This document shows positions 44,196 to 53,576 of a stretch of DNA of 64,000 nt, piece after piece (the stretch's first letter is position 1; every line of letters begins with the position of its first letter). Under the pieces are notes generated by a model. It did not search any database and was not told the origin of the DNA. It saw only the letters and a list, made by a program, of their open reading frames with translations. A program made the translations under genes and the position numbers. This DNA is from an uncultured Lachnospiraceae bacterium (GTDB lineage: Bacteria > Bacillota > Clostridia > Lachnospirales > Lachnospiraceae): positions 142,614-206,613 of the forward strand of contig CAKREB010000004.1 in NCBI GenBank assembly GCA_934317005.1, given 5' to 3'.

Positions 44196-45069
44196 AATAT
44201 GGTTATTATTGGATGCAGCAAGTACGGTGCTTGACACAGATGATCTGGCAAAGGCACTGAACTCTTCTGCAAGCAGTGAAGAAAAGACAAATTTTTTGAT
44301 TGAATACCTTTTGTCGCAGCGCAGTGCGTTGTTAGACTTTGCTAAAACGTTGTTGTTTGCACTGATTGTTTTTCTGATCGGAAAGCGTCTGGTGAAGTTC
44401 TGCTTAAAGCTGACCAATAAATGGATGGTTCGCCGTGAGGTAGAGATCAGTGTGCAGAATTTTGTGATGTCCTTTGCGAAGGTGATCTATTATCTGATCC
44501 TGATCTTTGTTGTGGCATGGATATTGGGAGTTGGGGCAACCATTGTGGCGTTAGTAGGTTCGGCAGGTCTGGCGATAGGTCTGGCACTGCAGGGGAGCTT
44601 ATCAAACCTTGCAGGTGGTGTACTGATACTGGCACTGAAACCATTCCGTGTAGGTGAATATATTTCGGTGTCCGGTGTAGAAGGAACCGTTGACAGCATT
44701 GATGTCTTTTATACACATTTATCTACGGTAGATAATAAGGTGATCGCAATACCAAATGGTACGATTACCAATGCAACGATCACAAATGTTACAAACGTGT
44801 CCAAACGAATGATGATATTAGACTTTATGGTGCCATATGAAACAGATATTACGGCACTTCGTGAAACATTGATGGATGTGATGCGTGCAGATGAGCTGCT
44901 TTGTCAGGAAGAAACGATGGAGGTTGTGATCGATAAGCTTTCACCGGTAAAGATCAAGATGCAGATGAAGGCATGGGCAAAGACAGAGCAGTATTGGGAT
45001 GCGCGTTACGGTCTTTTGGAAAAGCTAAAGGAAACTTTAGAAGAAAACGGGGTGAAAATGGGGTTGTGA
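44188..45069 (+). CDS. mscS: Small-conductance mechanosensitive channel (MscS family)
   Basis: A 293-residue membrane protein with three transmembrane helices. The pore helix has the Gly/Ala pattern SAGLAIGLALQGSLSNLAGG, followed by the MscS beta domain (LKPFRVGEYISVSGVEGTV, VIAIPNGTITNATITN) and a C-terminal alpha/beta cage. It relieves turgor on hypo-osmotic shock. The ATG overlaps the glgB stop by 8 bp. Its placement after glgB and before corA suggests a mixed envelope/metabolism operon. Confidence 0.93.
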   Translation: MNRIWLLLDAASTVLDTDDLAKALNSSASSEEKTNFLIEYLLSQRSALLDFAKTLLFALIVFLIGKRLVKFCLKLTNKWMVRREVEISVQNFVMSFAKVIYYLILIFVVAWILGVGATIVALVGSAGLAIGLALQGSLSNLAGGVLILALKPFRVGEYISVSGVEGTVDSIDVFYTHLSTVDNKVIAIPNGTITNATITNVTNVSKRMMILDFMVPYETDITALRETLMDVMRADELLCQEETMEVVIDKLSPVKIKMQMKAWAKTEQYWDARYGLLEKLKETLEENGVKMGL

Positions 45070-45166
45070 CAAGTATCAAAATCCATTATAATATAATATG
45101 GCTGTAAATACGGCTGATAAAATGATTCAGCGGCTGATCAGATAGACGCAGGAAGCAGGTGAAAAC

Positions 45167-46108
45167 ATGATTAATTTTTTCCGAACCGATGACAGGATCA
45201 TCCATGAAGAGGAAAGCATGGTACCGGGAACATGGGTTAATATGATTAATCCTACTGTGACAGAGGGTGAAGAGATTGCAAAAAAATTAGACATAGACCT
45301 TCAGGATTTGCTGGCAGCGTTGGATGAGGAGGAAAGTTCACGTGTGGAGCTGGAAGATGGATATACTCTGATCTTAGTGGATATACCGGCGACAGAGATT
45401 CGTCATGATAAAGAAGCGTATAACACTATTCCGTTAGGTATTATTCTGACTTCTGATGTGATCATTACGGTATGTACCGAGGAAACGCCGGTTTTACAGG
45501 CATTTATCAATGGAAGAGTCAAAGAGTTCAGCACAAAGAAGAAGCTGCGTTTTGTATATCAGATTCTGTTCCGTGTTTCGACACTATACCAGTCACATCT
45601 GCGCATCATAGATAAGAAGCGTACCGAGATAGAGGAACGGATTGATTATAATACAGAAGATGTGGATCTGATCGACTTACATGCACTGGAATCCACATTA
45701 GTATACTTTGCAACATCACTTCGGGCGAATGGTGTGGTCTTAGACCGTCTGACCAGATATAAGCGTTTAGAGCAATATCCAGAGGATAAGGATCTGCTTG
45801 GTGATGTAATTGTCGAGAACAGACAGGCGATCGAGATGACAACGATTTATCGTGATATCATCAACGGAACCAGAGAACTGATGTCCTCTGTGTTGGACAA
45901 TCGTCTGAACAATGTTATGAAGACGCTGACATCTGTGACACTGGTTATGGGTATTCCAACTCTGGTATCCGGATTATACGGTATGAATGTGGATGCGAAG
46001 TGGATGCCGCTTGCACATACGCCACACGGGTTTGGGTTGATTTGTATCATGATAGTGATTATTTGTATTGTGATGCTTCTGGTGCTTCGCAAGAAAAAGC
46101 TGTTCTAG
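45167..46108 (+). CDS. corA: CorA-family magnesium transporter
   Basis: A 313-residue protein with a large cytoplasmic domain and two C-terminal helices. The signature YGMNV is present between TM1 (TLVMGIPTLVSGLYG) and TM2 (GLICIMIVIICIVMLLVLR), as in CorA. The N-terminal half contains the alpha/beta regulatory domain. It carries divalent cations, mainly Mg2+ or Co2+. GAAGCAGGTG precedes ATG 45167 by a few bases. It is separated by 98 bp from mscS; its own promoter may lie there (ATATAATATGG near 45090). Confidence 0.93.
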   Translation: MINFFRTDDRIIHEEESMVPGTWVNMINPTVTEGEEIAKKLDIDLQDLLAALDEEESSRVELEDGYTLILVDIPATEIRHDKEAYNTIPLGIILTSDVIITVCTEETPVLQAFINGRVKEFSTKKKLRFVYQILFRVSTLYQSHLRIIDKKRTEIEERIDYNTEDVDLIDLHALESTLVYFATSLRANGVVLDRLTRYKRLEQYPEDKDLLGDVIVENRQAIEMTTIYRDIINGTRELMSSVLDNRLNNVMKTLTSVTLVMGIPTLVSGLYGMNVDAKWMPLAHTPHGFGLICIMIVIICIVMLLVLRKKKLF

Positions 46109-46179
46109 TTTTATAAGGGGGAATACCCTGATCATTTGATAGTTATAGGAAACTGCTTGTACAATATGTTGTTATATAA

Positions 46180-46206
46180 AAGGGGAATCGCTTGGCGATT
46201 CCCCTT
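46180..46206. terminator. Terminator between corA and the PAS-CPBP gene (convergent)
   Basis: A 12-bp stem AAGGGGAATCGC/GCGATTCCCCTT (46180-46191 with 46195-46206), loop TTG. The T run is stronger on the minus strand, so it chiefly serves the PAS-CPBP operon. Confidence 0.75.
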
Positions 46207-46213
46207 AATATAT

Positions 46214-47284
46214 CTAGAAATAAAGACACATGGCAAGATAACCGCATGCCCAATGTAATAGTGCACAGCCCCAGAGATTGCCGTGACGTTCAAAAAGATA
46301 GCCAAGTATCAGACTCAGAAGAAAGGCTCCCATCATAAAAATAAATCCAAATGGAAGATGCATCAGTGAAAAAAGTAATGAGGTGAGAAGGATACCAAAC
46401 ATTTTCTGGTACTTTACCTGCATTAATGATTTCACGCTTGTCTGTATGACACCTCTTGCCAGAAATTCCTGAATAAAGGCGGTAAACAGATAAGTATACG
46501 CACCGTGTAAAGAGCCGCCGATAAAGCGGCTTTTGATCTGTACACCGGCGAGCGTCAGAATGACCTTGATAAAGACAAGGGCAACACTGCCGATCAAAAG
46601 AAGGTAGCCACTTTCGCGAAACGTCTTTTTGAGTGTACCTTTTTTGGGAATCAGACCAATATCATGCATCGACAGACTTGTAAAAAAGAACACCTCTAAA
46701 AACAGAAGAAAAGTCATTGCTTCGATAAGCAGCGTATAAAATGAAGTCTTGTAAGAACGATGTAATGTAAATTCAAATAAACTCCACATAGATAAATACA
46801 GACTGATACAGAAGATTAGACCTGCAAAGATATAGGCACAGTCATGCTTATGCTGTGTCAGGGTGTACTGCTCCGTAATATCGTCAAAAAGAATGATCAT
46901 GCCGGGAAAGGCACTATAGCGGTCAGGGACATTTTCATCGGCAAGGATCAGACTGATATCGATCGTGAAATATTGTATGATACCATCGTGCTCATATTTT
47001 ACGGTTGTCTTATCAGTCGTTGCATTCTTATTGATCGTATTTAGAAATAGACGGTTAAAAGCTCTGTTTTTTTTATTATTCAAAAAAAGTTCTTCAAAAG
47101 ATTTATCCTTCATCTCAGAAAGAGAAGTGTCAAATATTTTTTCACAGGCGGAATTCATATAAGTAATCCGTCCTTTTTCGTTGACAGTCATGATGCCGTC
47201 ACTCATATTTTCAAATACTTTTTCTTTTTGATGTGCAGATAGTGTAGAGGCTGTGTTGACTGCCACACTGGTCGTAGTATCCAT
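46214..47284 (-). CDS. PAS-domain/CPBP intramembrane protease fusion
   Basis: A 356-residue protein with an unusual domain order. Residues 20-140 form a cytoplasmic PAS domain (VFENMSDGIMTVNEKG, RITYMNSACEKIF, IILFDDITEQ). Residues 150-356 are membrane helices of the CPBP (Abi/CAAX) type: motif 1 AFIQEFLARGVIQ (one Glu of the usual EExxxR pair is Gln), motif 2 FSLMHLPFG and a third His in LLHWACGY. If active it would cleave or bind a membrane substrate in response to a small signal sensed by PAS (inference). ATG at 47284 has GGAG seven bases upstream. It starts 37 bp after the MATE gene and is probably its operon partner. Confidence 0.75.
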   Translation of the reverse strand: MDTTTSVAVNTASTLSAHQKEKVFENMSDGIMTVNEKGRITYMNSACEKIFDTSLSEMKDKSFEELFLNNKKNRAFNRLFLNTINKNATTDKTTVKYEHDGIIQYFTIDISLILADENVPDRYSAFPGMIILFDDITEQYTLTQHKHDCAYIFAGLIFCISLYLSMWSLFEFTLHRSYKTSFYTLLIEAMTFLLFLEVFFFTSLSMHDIGLIPKKGTLKKTFRESGYLLLIGSVALVFIKVILTLAGVQIKSRFIGGSLHGAYTYLFTAFIQEFLARGVIQTSVKSLMQVKYQKMFGILLTSLLFSLMHLPFGFIFMMGAFLLSLILGYLFERHGNLWGCALLHWACGYLAMCLYF

Positions 47285-47321
47285 AGATAAGCTCCTTTCG
47301 GGTGGATAAAGTGTAATCATG

Positions 47322-48701
47322 TCATGATAAAGGCTGTTTATAGGCAGGCTTGCGCAGTTCGCGCGCTACCATAGCAATGGCTGTGATACCTGCCATCAGA
47401 TCTGCTACAGGCCCTGCGTACATGATACCGTCGATTCCGATGATCAAAGGCAAAATAAGGATTAGGGGCAGAAGGAAGATGATCTGTCGTGTCAGCGAAA
47501 GAAAAATACCTCCCTTTGGCTTACCGATCGCCGTAAAAAAGTTAGAAGTGATCGGCTGTAAAAAGTTTAAAAATGTAAAGAATAAGAAAATGCGAAAATA
47601 GTTTTCAGCAAATGCAAAATATTCTTCAGAGCCGTTACCAAACAATGAAATGATCTGTCTTGGGATCAGCTGGAACATTACGAATGCGATAACAGCAAGT
47701 ATAAATCCACAAAGGGATGCTAACAGATAGGACTGCTTGACACGGCGGTATTTTTTGGCACCGTAGTTAAAGCTAACGATTGGCTGCAGTCCCTGTGAAA
47801 TACCGATTACAAAGGCTAAAAATACCTGATTTACCTTTGTAATGATACCAGCGCAGGCAATAGGGATTGCCTCGCCATATACAGACAGGGAACCATAGTA
47901 TTTCAGAGATTTGTTCATGACAATCTGTACGATCATCATAGCCAGCTGGTTGCTGCATGGAGCGGCACCAAGCGACATGATGCGCAGAACATACTGCGTG
48001 CGTGGACGAAAGTGTGCTCTGGTCATATGGATACTTTGCGTATGTAGTAACATATACAAAGCCATAGCTCCGGCTATCACCTGACCAATCACGGTGGCAA
48101 TGGCAGCACCACTCATACCCCACTGAAAGACGAAGACAAAAAGGGCGTCTAAGATCGTGTTTACAATCGCGCCAACCAGATTACAGGTCATAGCAAACTT
48201 TGGTCTGCCATCGGCGCGGATTAAGTGACCGCCTCCTGCGGACAGGATTAAAAATGGAAAACCAAAGGCAATGATGCGCGTGTAAGGTCTGGCGTAGGGA
48301 AGAACATTGTCCGGCGAACCAAAAAACGTAAGCATAGGATTTAAAAAGAGCTGCGCAATCAGGCACAAAACGACACCACAGCCGACAAGCATGGTGGCAG
48401 AGTTGCCGATATAGTGAGGTGCTTTTTTGGCTTCCTCTGGAATTGTCTGTCCCTTTCCGGCAGCAATATTAAAGGCAGATGCACCACCAATTCCAAAAAG
48501 CAGTGCGATCGCAATACATGAGATGGAGAGTGGAAAACTGATGTTTGTTGCAGCATTACCGAGTTCTCCAATACTTTGTCCAATAAAAAACTGGTCTACT
48601 ATATTATAAAGTGAGCTGACCAGCATGGCGATGATACTTGGAATGGCAAATTCTGCCAATAAAGAACCAATATTTTTTTCTCCTAATGGATTGGTATTCA
48701 T
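47322..48701 (-). CDS. MATE-family multidrug/cation efflux transporter
   Basis: A 459-residue, 12-helix MATE protein of the NorM/MepA-like DinF group. The N-terminus reads LLAEFAIPSIIAMLVSSLYN and IVDQFFIGQSIGELGNAA, with the paired half GISQGLQPIVSFNYGAKKYRR. It exports drugs or cationic metabolites using Na+ or H+. Start ATG at 48701 has AAAGGA about eleven bases upstream; ATG at 48713 is directly adjacent to that site. It heads the MATE/PAS-CPBP operon and is divergent from a second MATE gene 330 bp away. Confidence 0.9.
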   Translation of the reverse strand: MNTNPLGEKNIGSLLAEFAIPSIIAMLVSSLYNIVDQFFIGQSIGELGNAATNISFPLSISCIAIALLFGIGGASAFNIAAGKGQTIPEEAKKAPHYIGNSATMLVGCGVVLCLIAQLFLNPMLTFFGSPDNVLPYARPYTRIIAFGFPFLILSAGGGHLIRADGRPKFAMTCNLVGAIVNTILDALFVFVFQWGMSGAAIATVIGQVIAGAMALYMLLHTQSIHMTRAHFRPRTQYVLRIMSLGAAPCSNQLAMMIVQIVMNKSLKYYGSLSVYGEAIPIACAGIITKVNQVFLAFVIGISQGLQPIVSFNYGAKKYRRVKQSYLLASLCGFILAVIAFVMFQLIPRQIISLFGNGSEEYFAFAENYFRIFLFFTFLNFLQPITSNFFTAIGKPKGGIFLSLTRQIIFLLPLILILPLIIGIDGIMYAGPVADLMAGITAIAMVARELRKPAYKQPLS

Positions 48702-49028
48702 ATTATAATTCATCCTTTCTATTACAATTATAATATAACGTATAACAAATATAACAAAACAATATTTATCATACGGGTTCAAAAAAAGAATGTCAAATAG
48801 TTATTGCATTTTGTGAAAAATCAAGTATAATGTAGAAACTGATTTGAGATGAAAACACTGGTTTTATAAGGAAATTCGGCATTTTGTGGGCATTTTTCGT
48901 CTGTTAAATAACAGGAGATTTTGTATAAAAAATATGTCTGCGAAATTTAGATGCCAATCGGAGAAAATAGTAAAAGCAAAATTTGCTTTAGAAGATTTAA
49001 AATATTTAAAAGGAAAGAGGAAAATACG

Positions 49029-50399
49029 ATGAGTGTAGAACAGAAGAAAAGTAGTTTACGTGATATGACAGAAGGATCACCTATGCGCCTGATCATTCAG
49101 TTTTTTGTGCCCATGCTTTTTGGAATGCTTTTTCAGCAGTTTTATAATATGATGGATACGATCATCGTAGGAAAGTGTCTGGGAGTAAAAGCGCTGGCGG
49201 CGGTAGGCTCTACCGGTTCCATTAACTTTATGATCATTGGTTTTTGTATGGGCGTCTGTAACGGCTTTGCCATTCCGGTCGCACAGAAGTTTGGAGCAAA
49301 GGACTATCATGCACTGCGTAAGTTTGTAGCAAATAGTGTCTGGATTGCTGCAGCATTTGCAACAGTTATGACGATCGCGACTACGATATTGTGCCGGCAG
49401 ATCATGACATGGATGAGAACGCCGTCTGATATTTTTACGGATGCGAATACATATATCTGGATCATTTTTCTGGGAATTCCGGCTACCTATTTGTATAATC
49501 TGGTTTCCGGTATCATTCGCTCACTGGGAGATAGCAAAACACCTCTTTATTTTTTGGTATTATCTTCTATAATAAATATTATATTGGATTTTGTTTTGAT
49601 CTTAGTCTTTCATATGGGAGTGGCAGGAGCTGCCACAGCTACGGTTGTCAGTCAGGCACTTTCCGGAGTAGGATGTCTTATAGTAATGAAAAGACGTTTT
49701 CCTATCCTTCATCTGAGCCGGGAGGAGTGGAAGTGGGATGGAAAGTGTGCTGTCAGACTTTGCAGCATGGGCGTTCCGATGGGACTACAGTATTCGATCA
49801 CGGCGATTGGAAGTGTTATTTTGCAGGCGTCTGTTAACACGCTCGGTTCTCAGGCGGTAGCCTGTGTGACGGCAGGTTCCAGAATCGGTATGTTTTTCTG
49901 TTGTCCATATGATGCGATGGGATCGACGATGTCGACATATGCAGGACAAAATGTGGGAGCAAGAAAGATCAGGCGTGTCAGTGAGGGCTTAAAGTCCTGT
50001 ACACTGTTAGGCCTTTTGTATTCTGCAATCGCCTGTCTGATACTCTGTCTGTTTGGCAGTAAGATTGCGCTTTTGTTTGTCAGTGCGCAGGAGGTGGCTA
50101 TTTTAGGAAAGGTACAGACCTTCTTGATCGTAAATAGTGCATTCTATTTTCCGTTAGCATTAGTAAACATCGTGCGCTTTACGATTCAGGGAATGGGCTT
50201 TAGCATGCTTGCCGTTGTGGCAGGTGTCTGTGAAATGGTAGCACGAAGTCTGGTCGCTTTTGTCTTTGTGCCGATGTTTGGTTATATTGCAGTGTGCTTT
50301 GCAAGTCCGGTAGCGTGGGTGTTTGCGGATATCTTTCTGATACCGGCATTTCTCTACTGTATACGGTCTTTGCAAAAGCAGGAAAGTGATTTGTCATAA
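49029..50399 (+). CDS. MATE-family efflux transporter (second copy)
   Basis: A 456-residue, 12-helix MATE protein. It begins MRLIIQFFVPMLFGMLFQQF and NMMDTIIVGKCLGVKALAAVG; the second half begins MGLQYSITAIGSVILQASVN with GTMSTYAGQN-like text. It differs clearly from the divergent MATE gene, so the pair is not a recent duplication. ATG 49029 has AAAGAGGAAAA upstream; longer in-frame starts lack a site. The 327-bp divergent region (48702-49028) is A/T rich and presumably carries both promoters; I could not assign them with certainty. Confidence 0.9.
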   Translation: MSVEQKKSSLRDMTEGSPMRLIIQFFVPMLFGMLFQQFYNMMDTIIVGKCLGVKALAAVGSTGSINFMIIGFCMGVCNGFAIPVAQKFGAKDYHALRKFVANSVWIAAAFATVMTIATTILCRQIMTWMRTPSDIFTDANTYIWIIFLGIPATYLYNLVSGIIRSLGDSKTPLYFLVLSSIINIILDFVLILVFHMGVAGAATATVVSQALSGVGCLIVMKRRFPILHLSREEWKWDGKCAVRLCSMGVPMGLQYSITAIGSVILQASVNTLGSQAVACVTAGSRIGMFFCCPYDAMGSTMSTYAGQNVGARKIRRVSEGLKSCTLLGLLYSAIACLILCLFGSKIALLFVSAQEVAILGKVQTFLIVNSAFYFPLALVNIVRFTIQGMGFSMLAVVAGVCEMVARSLVAFVFVPMFGYIAVCFASPVAWVFADIFLIPAFLYCIRSLQKQESDLS

Positions 50400-50424
50400 T
50401 CTGTAGGAAAGAGAGGATAATGAT

Positions 50425-51154
50425 ATGCGAATTATGATCGTCAGACATGCTGATCCGGATTACAGCATTGATTCATTGACAGAAACCGGCTGGAAGGAGG
50501 CAGAGTGCCTTTCGAAGCGTCTGGAAAAGATACCGGTAAAGGAATATTATGTATCACCGCTTGGCAGGGCAAAGGATACAGCCTCGCTTACGTTAAAAAA
50601 GGTTGGACGCACCGCGACAGAGTGCGAATGGCTCAGAGAATTTGAAGGACATATTATCCGTCCGGATACCGGAAAAGAAGAGATTGTCTGGGACTGGCTG
50701 CCGCAGGACTGGACAGCGACAGAGGAGTATTACCGCCGTGATCTCTGGAACACGACAGACGTGATGAAAGCCGGAAACATCAAAAAAGAGTACGAATGGG
50801 TTGTCAAAAGCTTTGATGAGCTTTTAAAAAAGCATGGCTATGAGAGGGAAATATGATTATTATCGTGCAGTGCAGCCAAACAATGACACGATTATGTTCT
50901 TTTGCCACTTTGGTTTAGAGTGTGTACTTTTATCGCATTTATTGGGCGTTTCTCCAATGGTTCTGTGGCACGGTATGTGTGCGGCACCTTCTTCTGTTAC
51001 AACAATCTATACAGAGGAAAGAAGAAAGGGAATTGCTTCTTTTCGGGTACAGTCCTTTGGGGATGTGTCACATCTTTATGCAGAGGGAAGAGAGCCTTCC
51101 TTTGCAGCGCGTTTCTGTGAATGCTATGATAACGAAGGGCAAAGACGTGACTAA
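50425..51154 (+). pseudogene. Histidine phosphatase (phosphoglycerate-mutase-like), frameshifted
   Basis: The N-terminal 143 residues (50425-50856) carry the phospho-histidine motif MIVRHADPDYSID and SPLGRAKDTASL. The frame ends at TGA just after KHGYEREI. The rest of the domain continues in another frame (50834-51154) with YDYYRAVQPNNDTIMFF, the second catalytic His in FFCHFGLECVLLSHLLG, and LWHGM. Removing one base near 50845-50856 would join them into one protein of about 240 residues. Either the gene is inactivated or the assembly has an indel. The intact family hydrolyses phosphate monoesters. It follows the second MATE gene by 25 bp. Confidence 0.75.
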
Positions 51155-51182
51155 AAGTATATAGAGGATATATGCCATAGTT

Positions 51183-52086
51183 AGATGACGAACAGTCTTT
51201 TGAGTTTACATATGCAAAGAAGAGTACAGATTATACCATGTATTCCTTTTATGATGTAGTAAATGGAAAAGTACCGGATAATACGTTTCGGGATTGTGTT
51301 GTATTAGTTGGCGATTATACGCAGAAGGACGCCACACTCAAGGTACCAAACCAGAGTGATCAGCAGATGCAGGAGGTAGAGGTACAGGCAAATATGCTTC
51401 AGGCTCTTTTGGATGATGATGTGGCAAGGGAACGCGTTATGCAAAAGTATCTGTCTACAGGCAGAGATCTGTCGGAGGATACGCTTCATGGGGTATTCTT
51501 TGACATCTGTGTAAACAGTGGAGATCCTAAGATTTTTGCGGCAAGTGATTATCGTGTCCGTCAGAGTATGGAGGTCGCAAGGAAAATGGGGTTAAAAGCG
51601 GTTGTATTTCATACCAATTATATCGTAAACTTCCGTTTGCAGTCTTATCTGGATACCTGGCTTGAAAAGAATGAAGCATATTGGAGAAAAATCCTGCGTG
51701 AATTTCCAAATCAGATGATTTACATGGAAAATATGTTTGATGATGCGCCGGCGATGCTTTTGGCGCTGGCAGAGAGAATGGCAGATGAGCCGCGTTTTGC
51801 TGTGTGTCTGGATATTGCACATGCCATGATATCAGGAAGTCCGCTTTCGCCGTGGCTTTCCGGTCTGAAACCATATGTGCGGCATGTTCATATCAATGAC
51901 AACGATGGAAGAGAGGATCTTCATCGCGCTATAGGAAGTGGTGTTTTTGATTGGACGCAATATCAGGATTGGATGATGTCTTTTTCTGAAAAACCATCTG
52001 TTTTGATTGAAGTGCGAGGGTTTAACGATTTACAGCAATCCGTTCAATATATGCAGAAAGAAAAACTGTATCCTTTTAGTTTGTAA
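51183..52086 (+). pseudogene. Hybrid ORF: CHASE2 remnant joined to a truncated TIM-barrel sugar epimerase
   Basis: The open frame begins after a stop at 51180; ATG 51238 would give 282 residues. Residues 1-60, and about 18 residues of protein-like sequence before the ATG, match the extracellular CHASE2 sensor (SFYDVVNGKVPDNTF, VVLVGDYTQKD, EVEVQANMLQALLDD). From about residue 62 the sequence switches to an AP-endonuclease-2/xylose-isomerase-like TIM barrel (TLHGVFFDICVNSGDP, VVFHTNYIVNF, YMENMFDD, VCLDIAHAM, HVHINDNDG) that lacks the first strand and helix of the barrel. CHASE2 requires a signal anchor and following helices that are absent. The ORF looks like a deletion joint between two genes; the barrel may or may not still be active. 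Confidence 0.7.
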
Positions 52087-52202
52087 TTGCATTGTAATAT
52101 AATAGAAATATTTGTAATGTTTTTATAACAAAACGGGTAATTTTTTGACATGACAGGGACATAGTGTTATGATATCCGAAATATAAGCAAGGGGGCTTGA
52201 TG

Positions 52203-53093
52203 ATGAAGAAAAATTATAGGAAAGTTATGCTGGGGGTATTTGGTATTGCAGCGGCGTTTATCATGGCAGGAGGTTTGCGGTCAAAGGATGCCTCTGCTAA
52301 GGAAAAGATTCGTGATTTACAGGAAAATAAGGTGTATCAGATTGATCTGGATCAGGATGGAAAGAAGGAAAAGGTACAATATACGTTAAAGGCAGCTTCT
52401 AAGATATCAGATAGTTATGATGAACTGTTTGAATATCAGATTAAGATTAATGGAAAAGTAGCTTTTAGGCAAAAGGATTTGTATGATGCATATTTTCCAC
52501 AATTGCAGTTGGCAGACATTGACAAGAAGGATGGCGTTCTGGATCTGTGGGGATATTGTATGGGAGAAAGTGACGATGTTGTTTTTTCTAGTTTGTTTGA
52601 ATATCGTTCCGGAAAACTAAAGAGAGTATTTAACTTGAAATATAAGCGGGTGGACGAAAAGTTTTTCGTTCAGCAGGGAAAGCTTTCCAGAGTTGGGAAA
52701 AATGGTGTTTTCTATGTGACGATGGATCGGGCATTTAGTATTGATTATGTAACAGGGAATCACTACGATGAGATACCGTACCGTTTAAAGAATGGTAAGG
52801 TAACACGTGTTAAGACGAATGCTTACCGCATTGTTTCGATAGTCAGTGAAGGCAAGGATAATCAGTGGTTGATTGCCAAAAAAGGTACAAAGTTTTACAG
52901 CAGTGTCAAAAATCAGAAGAAGGTTGCGTTTGTTTTAAAAAAGGGACAGAAAGTAAAAGCTGTCAAGCTGTATTATGACGGAAAGAAATTGCTTGTGCAG
53001 TTTAAAACACAGAGGGGAAAGCTTGGGTGGCTGGATACAAAGGGGTATTCATTTGAGAAGCGGCCGTTTAGTAATGAAATTTTTTGTGATTAG
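52203..53093 (+). CDS. Secreted protein of unknown function with C-terminal SH3-like domain
   Basis: A 296-residue exported protein. Signal peptide MKKNYRKVMLGVFGIAAAFI ends near residue 30 (DASAKEK). The middle contains an EF-hand-like DLDQDGKKEKVQY repeat typical of VCBS/FG-GAP-like surface proteins and ADIDKKDGVLDLW. The last 80 residues (KKGTKFYSSVKNQKKVAFVL, GKLGWLDTKGY) resemble a bacterial SH3 domain that binds cell wall. No catalytic motif. ATG 52203 has AAGGGGG seven bases upstream; TTG 52197 and ATG 52200 are alternatives. Confidence 0.6.
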   Translation: MKKNYRKVMLGVFGIAAAFIMAGGLRSKDASAKEKIRDLQENKVYQIDLDQDGKKEKVQYTLKAASKISDSYDELFEYQIKINGKVAFRQKDLYDAYFPQLQLADIDKKDGVLDLWGYCMGESDDVVFSSLFEYRSGKLKRVFNLKYKRVDEKFFVQQGKLSRVGKNGVFYVTMDRAFSIDYVTGNHYDEIPYRLKNGKVTRVKTNAYRIVSIVSEGKDNQWLIAKKGTKFYSSVKNQKKVAFVLKKGQKVKAVKLYYDGKKLLVQFKTQRGKLGWLDTKGYSFEKRPFSNEIFCD

Positions 53094-53168
53094 AGGCATT
53101 TGACCTGTGTGCATCAACTGTTTGTGGATGGATTTGTGCGTGGAGCTTATGAAAAGAAAGTGAATATA

Positions 53169-53277
53169 ATAACAGAATAAGCCAAAAGGAATTTGATTCC
53201 TGCAAAGGCAATGAGGTAAGTGCAAACTTACTTACAATGCAGCAGATGGGAGAAAATTCTTTTTGGCTTATTGTTAT
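53169..53277. repeat. Long imperfect dyad (109 bp) in an intergenic gap
   Basis: Arms 53169-53194 and 53254-53277 form a hairpin of about 24 bp with one G:U and a 2-nt bulge. The core is 16 bp (AAGCCAAAAGGAATTT with AAATTCTTTTTGGCTT). The loop contains a small GTAAGT-GCAA-ACTTAC hairpin near 53217. There is no long T run after it, so it is not a typical terminator; it could be a MITE-like element, an sRNA or a processed hairpin. Confidence 0.6.
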
Positions 53278-53576
53278 AAAATGGGAAGAACTGTGTGCGG
53301 TGTTATGATATTCTGATAGGAATATAGGAAAATTCTGTTGTCAGAATGTCCCTGCGTTCCTATGGCATTTGAATGTCGGGATTATTGGAGATAAAATATC
53401 ACTTATTATAAAATTAAGTTGACAACGAGTGAAAAAGAAAGTAAAATTAAGTAAAAATTAATTCATCCTTTTGAAAGCTGTAATTGTTGAAAAAATGATT
53501 TGCCGGAGTGTTTTTAGGTTTTCTGGTGAACAGAGCAGAAATAAGCATGGGGTTACAAAGAAAGGAGAATTGTGTA

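Noticed and set aside
48702..49028. Shared operator between the two divergent MATE genes
   Set aside because: The region is A/T rich but I found no convincing palindrome or promoter pair to support a specific call.
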